Assembly (NCBI GenBank): GCA_005778045.1
Contig: SXKQ01000201.1
Coordinates: 1 to 29,683 of the forward strand
Length of the DNA: 29,683 nt
From: Planctomycetia bacterium
GTDB lineage: Bacteria; Planctomycetota; UBA1135; GCA-002686595
Reading direction: 5' to 3'
Positions 25,525 to 29,683 of this stretch are shown here, piece after piece. How positions within the stretch are numbered: position 1 is the stretch's first letter; each line of letters starts with the position of its first letter. A program made the translations under genes and the position numbers. The notes under the pieces are model-generated. The model worked only from the letters and a program-made list of their open reading frames with translations, was not told the origin of the DNA and searched no databases.

Positions 25525-26787
25525 TTAGCGCACGCGCTCGAAGGCCACGCGCCCTGAGCGCACCACCGTGCGCACCGGGTTGCGACCGAGCTCGTAGGCG
25601 AGGTGACGATGGTTGGGCAGGTCGAGCACGAGCACGTCGGCGCGCTTGCCGGCCTCGAGCGTGCCGATGCGCGCGCCGCGACCGAGCGAGCAAGCCGCGT
25701 TCAGCGTCGCCGCCGTCAGGCACTCCGCCGCGCTCATGCGGTAGCGCAGCGCGGCCCACGAGATCACCTCGCTCATGCTCTGCAGGTAGCACGAGCCTGG
25801 GTTGAAGTCGGTCGAGATCGCGACCGCCACTCCGGCGTCGATCATGCGGCGCCCGGGCGCCTCGCGCTCCTGCCGCAGGAACAGCGGAACGACGGGGCAC
25901 AGCACCGCGACGACTCCGTGCGTGGCGAGCGCATCGATGCCGCGCTCGCTGACGTGCTCGAGGTGGTCCGCGCTGGCCGCGCCGAGCTCTGCGGCGAGTT
26001 CCGCGCCACCGAGCGGCGTGAGCTGGTCGACGTGGAGCCTGAGCCCGAGCCCGAGGTCGCGCGCGACGCCGAGGATGCGCCGCGACTGCGCGAGCGAAAA
26101 CGCGATCCCCTCGGTGAAGACGTCGCAGTATTCCGCGAGGCCCTCGCGCGCGACGCGCGGCAGCATCTCGCGCACGAGCAGCTCGACGTAGGACTCCTTG
26201 TTGCCGCGAAATTCCTCGGGAAAGTCGTGGGCGCCGAGGAAGGTCGGCACGAGGTCGATCGCGTGGCGCGCGCGCACGGCCGCGAGCACCTCGAGGCACT
26301 TCAGCTCCGCTTCCAGCGAGAGTCCGTAGCCCGTCTTGGCCTCGACGGTCGTCGTCCCGAGCTCGAGGAATCGATCGAGGTGTCGTTCGAGCCGCGCCTC
26401 GAGCGTCTCGCGCTCCGCGGCGCGCACTCCGCGCGTGGTCGACAGGATGCCACCGCCCGCCGCCGCGATCTCCGCATACGTCGCGCCGCGCGTGCGCAGC
26501 TCGAACTCCTCCTCGCGGGTCGTGGCAAAGACAGGATGGGTGTGCGCATCGACGAATCCCGGGACCAGCGTTCCGCCCGCGGCGTCGAGCGTGCGCGCCG
26601 GCGCGAAGCGCGCCGCAAGCTCGTCCTCGGGGCCGACGGCGACGATGAGCTCGCCCTCGATCGCCACGGCACCGCGCGGCACGACCGACAGGGCGCCGAG
26701 CTCGCGGCCCGTGCGCGGAGTGGAGCCGAGCGGCGTCGCGAGCTCGCTCGCGCCGCGGATCAGGAGGTCTACAGGGCGCCGGGTCAT
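25525..26787 (-). CDS. hutI: Imidazolonepropionase
   Basis: HutI hydrolyses 4-imidazolone-5-propionate to N-formimino-L-glutamate in histidine catabolism. The 420-residue protein is an amidohydrolase-superfamily enzyme. The metal motif H82-x-H84 is in VPGFVDAHTHPVFA, followed by RGATYAEIAAAGGGILSTTRGVR, TVEAKTGYGL and LHVDQLTPLGGAELAAELGAASADHLEHVS. The catalytic-type Asp is in AISTDFNPGSC. All are family hallmarks. The ATG at 26787 is preferred by family length; an in-frame ATG at 26829, one base after the sigma-factor stop, is the alternative. Neither has a strong Shine-Dalgarno, which suggests coupling to the upstream gene. It directly precedes ftcD, the next pathway step. hutH and hutU are not in the window. 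Confidence 0.96.
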   Translation of the reverse strand: MTRRPVDLLIRGASELATPLGSTPRTGRELGALSVVPRGAVAIEGELIVAVGPEDELAARFAPARTLDAAGGTLVPGFVDAHTHPVFATTREEEFELRTRGATYAEIAAAGGGILSTTRGVRAAERETLEARLERHLDRFLELGTTTVEAKTGYGLSLEAELKCLEVLAAVRARHAIDLVPTFLGAHDFPEEFRGNKESYVELLVREMLPRVAREGLAEYCDVFTEGIAFSLAQSRRILGVARDLGLGLRLHVDQLTPLGGAELAAELGAASADHLEHVSERGIDALATHGVVAVLCPVVPLFLRQEREAPGRRMIDAGVAVAISTDFNPGSCYLQSMSEVISWAALRYRMSAAECLTAATLNAACSLGRGARIGTLEAGKRADVLVLDLPNHRHLAYELGRNPVRTVVRSGRVAFERVR

Positions 26788-26830
26788 CGCTTGGGCGGTG
26801 CGGGGCGCAGCGGCCCCGCCGCTGCCCATG

Positions 26831-27568
26831 CTACGCGCTGCGGCGCACGGTCTGCAGGCCCTGATTGAGTCCGAGCGACACCCGCAGCGCGAGGACCAGC
26901 CGCTGGCGTGCGCGGAGCATGATCATCTTCATATTGGAGCCACCGACCCCGAGCGCGGCCGCGGCCGCGGCATAGGTCAGGCCCTCGACCTCGACCAGCT
27001 CGAGCGCGCGCCGGTCCCGCGCCCGCAGGCTGGCGAAGGCGCGCAGGTAGTGGGTGAGGAACAGGCTCCAAGTGGTGCGCAGCTCGCCGGCCTCCTCGAC
27101 ATCCGCGAGCCGCCGCACCGGCCCGTGTCCGCGATCCACCAGTTCCGGCGCGCCCTCCGCGTCCATGCTGAGGCAGCGCGTCCTGCTCCGGGAGATGGCA
27201 CGCCGGACCACGTTGGCCGCGATGGTGCGTACCCAAGCCCGGAACCCGCCGCGCTCGGCCGGACGGAAGCTGGCCGCATAGCGGAAGACGTTCACGAACG
27301 TGTCCTGCAGCAGCGCCCCGGGATCGAGCCGCTTCCCCTGCACCCGCACGCGCCAACGCAACCACTCGAGCACGCGCGCCGAGCAATGCTCGTAGAGGTC
27401 GTCGAAGCTCGCTTTGCAGCGCCCGTCGCGGAAGAGATCCATCAGGGCCGTGTCGATTCGGTTGTCTCGCTCGGACTCGCATTCCCCTGGCAGGCTGTCC
27501 AGAACGACGCCTCGGGTCCGCAGGAGAGCTTCGCAGCGCAGGTTCAGGTGGCGCGGGAGGGTGGGCAT
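26831..27568 (-). CDS. ECF-type RNA polymerase sigma factor
   Basis: This is a 245-residue sigma-70-family protein with only regions 2 and 4, as in extracytoplasmic-function sigma factors. Region 2 covers about FDDLYEHCSARVLEWLRWRVRV to LQDTFVNVFRYAASFRP and FRAWVRTIAANVVRRAISR (DTFVNVF with the core-binding and -10 recognition helices). Region 4 is RARDRRALELVEVEGLTYAAAAAALGVGGSNMKMIMLRARQRL, a helix-turn-helix for the -35. This style, with a long N-terminus before region 2, is common in Planctomycetota. The ATG at 27568 is taken; a TTG at 27607 is an alternative. No anti-sigma gene is adjacent. It heads a co-directional run of seven genes and is preceded by an AT-rich islet likely to hold its promoter. 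Confidence 0.9.
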   Translation of the reverse strand: MPTLPRHLNLRCEALLRTRGVVLDSLPGECESERDNRIDTALMDLFRDGRCKASFDDLYEHCSARVLEWLRWRVRVQGKRLDPGALLQDTFVNVFRYAASFRPAERGGFRAWVRTIAANVVRRAISRSRTRCLSMDAEGAPELVDRGHGPVRRLADVEEAGELRTTWSLFLTHYLRAFASLRARDRRALELVEVEGLTYAAAAAALGVGGSNMKMIMLRARQRLVLALRVSLGLNQGLQTVRRSA

Positions 27569-27615
27569 GAGGAGCGAGGAGCAGCTTGCGTGCCGGACCT
27601 GTCCCAAGCCGCTGT

Positions 27616-27660
27616 TTCATTGCTAAGTATATGTCATTATTGGCTTTATGAATTTGCTAC
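27616..27660. promoter_or_regulatory. AT-rich islet upstream of the ECF sigma factor gene
   Basis: Thirteen of these 45 bases are G or C (29%), in a window that is otherwise about 70% GC. It lies 48-92 bases before the sigma-factor ATG. On the minus strand it contains a perfect-looking -10 hexamer TATACT (27631 to 27626), though no matching TTGACA is found 17 bases upstream. TTGCTA occurs twice on the plus strand (27620-27625 and 27654-27659), and TTCAT/ATGAA flank the centre. It is most likely the promoter of the sigma factor, possibly with regulator sites. Confidence 0.5.
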
Positions 27661-27764
27661 CCGGTCCGGCCAGCCTCCCAAGCAGCCCTCCGGGCGGCGC
27701 GAATGTTCCGATCTCGTAACAACCGTACCGCGGGCGTGGACACCGCCCGCCCCCCCGCGGCTCC

Positions 27765-27770
27765 TATACT
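27765..27770 (+). promoter_or_regulatory. Candidate -10 box for the CorC-type gene
   Basis: TATACT at 27765-27770 lies 30 bases before the ATG at 27801 in a C-rich context where such a hexamer stands out. A start near 27777 would give a leader of about 24 bases. No convincing -35 element is found at 16-18 bases; TGGACA (27737-27742) is too far, at 22 bases. Confidence 0.4.
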
Positions 27771-27800
27771 TTCTGCGCTGCGGTTCGACCGCCGCAACCC

Positions 27801-29144
27801 ATGCCGCCCTTGCCCCCACTGTCCGCCCGACTCGCTTCCGACCTCGCCCCGCTCCCCCCGCCGGAGCTCAAGCTCGACCTGCTCTCGATCGAGGTCGCGC
27901 TGGTTGCGCTGGTCTGCGCCACGCTGTTCGCCCTGCTGCGGCGCTCGATCGCCCAGTCGACCCCAGAGCGCGTGCTCGAAGGGCTGGCTCCGGGCAGCAC
28001 CCGCAGCGCCCTCGAACGCCTGCTTTCGCGCTCGGATCGCCTGACGACCAGCGCCGCCGTGCTCGAACTCGCCTGCACGCTGGCGTTCTCCGCCTGCGTG
28101 GTGCGCCTCGTCAACGAGCAGGGTTTTGGACGCTGGAGCGCGCTCGCAACCGGCACCCTCGCCTGCGTGCCCGTGCTGTGGTTCGCCACCGATGCGCTGC
28201 CGCGCAGCCTCGCGCTGCGCATCGGCGATCGGCTGGTGAGGACGAGCCTGCGTCCGTTCCGCGTGCTGCAGCTTCCGATCGAGCTCGTGACCACCGGCCT
28301 CGAGGCCGTGCGCCGCAGCCTGCTGCGGCTCTTCGGCGTGCACGACGACCCCGAGTCCACGCGCCAGATCGTGGCGGGTCTGCGCGAGGTGATCGAGGAT
28401 GCCGAGCTCTCCGGCCGGCTCGACGACTCCGAGAAGGAGATGATCGGCAAGGTCATGGAGCTGCGCGAGACCGACGCGGCGGCGCTAATGACTCCGCGCA
28501 CGCGCATCGTCGCCGCCGACATCGACGAGGGCCTCGCCGTGGCCGCGCGGCTGCTCGCCGAGTCCGGCCACAGCCGCATTCCCGTCTACAACGGCAGCGT
28601 CGACCGCGTGATCGGCACGCTGACCGCCCGCGACGTGGTGCAGGCGATCTCCGCGGGTCCGCTCGAGAGCGCCGACTTCCGCGCGCTGCTGCACACGCCG
28701 ATGCTCGTGCCCGAGACGACCAAGGTGCGCGGCCTGCTGGCGGAGATGCGCCGCCAGCGCACCGAGCTCGCCGTGGTGGTCGACGAGTACGGCGGCACGG
28801 CCGGACTGATCTCGATCGGAGACATCGTGAGCGAGATCGTGGGCGAGATTCCCGACGAGTACGACGAGGAGGCGCCCGCGCAGGTGCGACGCCTCGCCGA
28901 TGGCGCGGTCGAGCTCGACGCCGGCCTGCACGTCAGCGAGGTCAATGAGCAGTTCGACCTCGAGCTGCCCGAGGAAGCCGACTACGAGACACTCGGCGGC
29001 TACGTGCTCGCCGAGCTCGGTCGCTTCCCCCAGCGCGGCGAGAGCTTCGAGCGCGACGGCGTGGAGTTCCGCGTGCTCGACTCGAGCGACCGGCGCGTGC
29101 TCAAGGTGCGCGTGCGCAAGCTCTCCGGCAACGGGGCGAGCTGA
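27801..29144 (+). CDS. CNNM/CorC-type membrane protein with CBS pair
   Basis: This is a 447-residue protein of the HlyC/CorC (UPF0053) family. The N-terminal DUF21-like membrane part has hydrophobic segments at about residues 27-45, 80-103 and 110-130. A linker with REVIEDAELSGRLDDSEKEMIGKVMELRETDAAALMTPRTRI follows (the conserved MTPR motif). Two CBS domains come next, including SGHSRIPVYNGSVDRVIGTLTARDVV and AVVVDEYGGTAGLISIGDIVSEIVGEIPDEYD. The C-terminus is a CorC_HlyC transporter-associated domain (ADYETLGGYVLAELGRFPQRGE). Homologues are linked to Mg2+/Co2+ efflux or envelope functions; the old haemolysin label is not informative. recO follows within a few bases, an arrangement suggesting one transcript. 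Confidence 0.92.
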   Translation: MPPLPPLSARLASDLAPLPPPELKLDLLSIEVALVALVCATLFALLRRSIAQSTPERVLEGLAPGSTRSALERLLSRSDRLTTSAAVLELACTLAFSACVVRLVNEQGFGRWSALATGTLACVPVLWFATDALPRSLALRIGDRLVRTSLRPFRVLQLPIELVTTGLEAVRRSLLRLFGVHDDPESTRQIVAGLREVIEDAELSGRLDDSEKEMIGKVMELRETDAAALMTPRTRIVAADIDEGLAVAARLLAESGHSRIPVYNGSVDRVIGTLTARDVVQAISAGPLESADFRALLHTPMLVPETTKVRGLLAEMRRQRTELAVVVDEYGGTAGLISIGDIVSEIVGEIPDEYDEEAPAQVRRLADGAVELDAGLHVSEVNEQFDLELPEEADYETLGGYVLAELGRFPQRGESFERDGVEFRVLDSSDRRVLKVRVRKLSGNGAS

Positions 29145-29147
29145 ACC

Positions 29148-29683
29148 TTGCCCGCCGTGCGCGACCGCGCGCTGCTCCTGCGGCGCTTTCCCTACGGCGA
29201 GTCGTCGCTCGTGTGCCATGCGCTGTCGCGCACGCATGGACGCGTGCACTTCCTCGCCAAGGGCGCCTACCGCCCGACCTCGCGCTTCTACGCCGCGCTC
29301 GACCTGTTCGATACCCTCGAGCTCGAGTGGAACGCGACGCCGGGGCGCGAGCTCGCGGTGCTCGCGCTCGGCTCGATCGAGACGCGCCGCGCGCGCATCG
29401 CGCGCGACCTCGAGGCGTTCCGGGCCGGAACCACCCTGCTCGAACTGGCCGCCTTCGGGGCGCACGAGGGCCACGCCAACCCCGAGTTGTTCGAGCTCCT
29501 CGAGACAGGCCTCGACGCGCTCGCGAGCGGTACGGCGCCGGCAGCCGCGCTGGTTGAGTTCGAGCTCGGCTTCCTCCACAATCTCGGCCTCGCGCCGGCG
29601 CTCGCGGCCTGCGCGTCGTGCGGGGGCGCTGCGCCGCCGCTCGAGCCCGGCCCGGCGGCCCGCGTGGCCTTCTCAGCCGGCAG
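29148..29683 (+). CDS. recO: DNA repair protein RecO (3'-truncated by window edge)
   Basis: RecO loads RecA on SSB-coated gaps together with RecR and RecF. The visible 178 residues begin with an OB-fold: VRDRALLLRRFPYGESSLVCHALSRTHGRVHFLAKGAYRP, then FYAALDLFDTLELEW. This fits the RecO N-terminal pattern (LRR..YGESS, HG....AKGA). The helical domain follows (ARDLEAFRAGTTLLELA), and the Cys-rich CASCGG near the edge fits the RecO zinc-binding part. The frame has no ATG. TTG at 29148, 3 bases after the preceding stop, is chosen, with GTG at 29157 as the alternative. The C-terminus lies beyond the window. Confidence 0.9.
   Translation, partial: MPAVRDRALLLRRFPYGESSLVCHALSRTHGRVHFLAKGAYRPTSRFYAALDLFDTLELEWNATPGRELAVLALGSIETRRARIARDLEAFRAGTTLLELAAFGAHEGHANPELFELLETGLDALASGTAPAAALVEFELGFLHNLGLAPALAACASCGGAAPPLEPGPAARVAFSAG

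Overview
The window is very GC-rich DNA (about 70% by eye), tightly packed with genes and free of rRNA, tRNA, transposase or CRISPR signals. The ECF sigma factor, the WxPGxW-type secreted protein, the CxxC-less secreted thioredoxin-fold protein and the MFS/spermidine-synthase-like fusion together suggest a Planctomycetota-type bacterium. A myxobacterial or acidobacterial source cannot be excluded from this window alone.

Layout. (1) 1-9961, plus strand: the distal part of a respiratory complex I operon, nuoF (5' end outside the window), nuoG, nuoH, nuoI, nuoJ, nuoK, nuoL, nuoM and nuoN, with 4-base start/stop overlaps at four junctions. NuoG is short: it keeps all visible Fe-S ligands, including a candidate N7 site, but lacks most of the C-terminal molybdopterin-type fold. 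(2) 10023-10313, minus: a small stand-alone PilZ-domain protein. (3) 10429-14843, plus: a compact operon of a thioredoxin-like protein with an in-frame TGA at the first redox position (UxxC, followed by a SECIS-like hairpin), a class V aminotransferase of the alanine/serine-glyoxylate type coupled to it by an ATGA overlap, and a membrane protein fused to a spermidine-synthase-like domain. (4) 14840-16150, minus: a secreted thioredoxin-fold/helical protein. It diverges from a small secreted repeat protein (16323-16697) that has a good sigma-54-type promoter in front of it. (5) 16886-17791, plus: an EamA/DMT transporter, preceded by two strong tandem hairpins. (6) 17788-27568, minus: seven closely spaced genes. 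In transcription order they are an ECF sigma factor, hutI, ftcD, a secreted protein, an STT3-like membrane protein, a secreted gluzincin-like protein with a DnaJ-like cysteine cluster, and a GH38-like glycosidase. (7) 27801-29683, plus: a CNNM/CorC-type CBS membrane protein and the start of recO, cut by the window edge.

Functionally, complex I provides NADH:quinone oxidoreduction and proton pumping. HutI and FtcD are the late steps of histidine degradation to glutamate. The other minus-strand genes look like envelope or glycan processing functions. The most interesting item is the probable selenoprotein at 10429-10824: normal gene calling would break it into a 44-residue fragment plus an orphan 3' piece. 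No gene-free stretch exceeds 300 bases. The longest are 27569-27800 (an AT-rich islet and a candidate promoter), 16698-16885 (tandem hairpins), 16151-16322 (sigma-54-type promoter and palindromes) and 10314-10428 (candidate divergent promoters).
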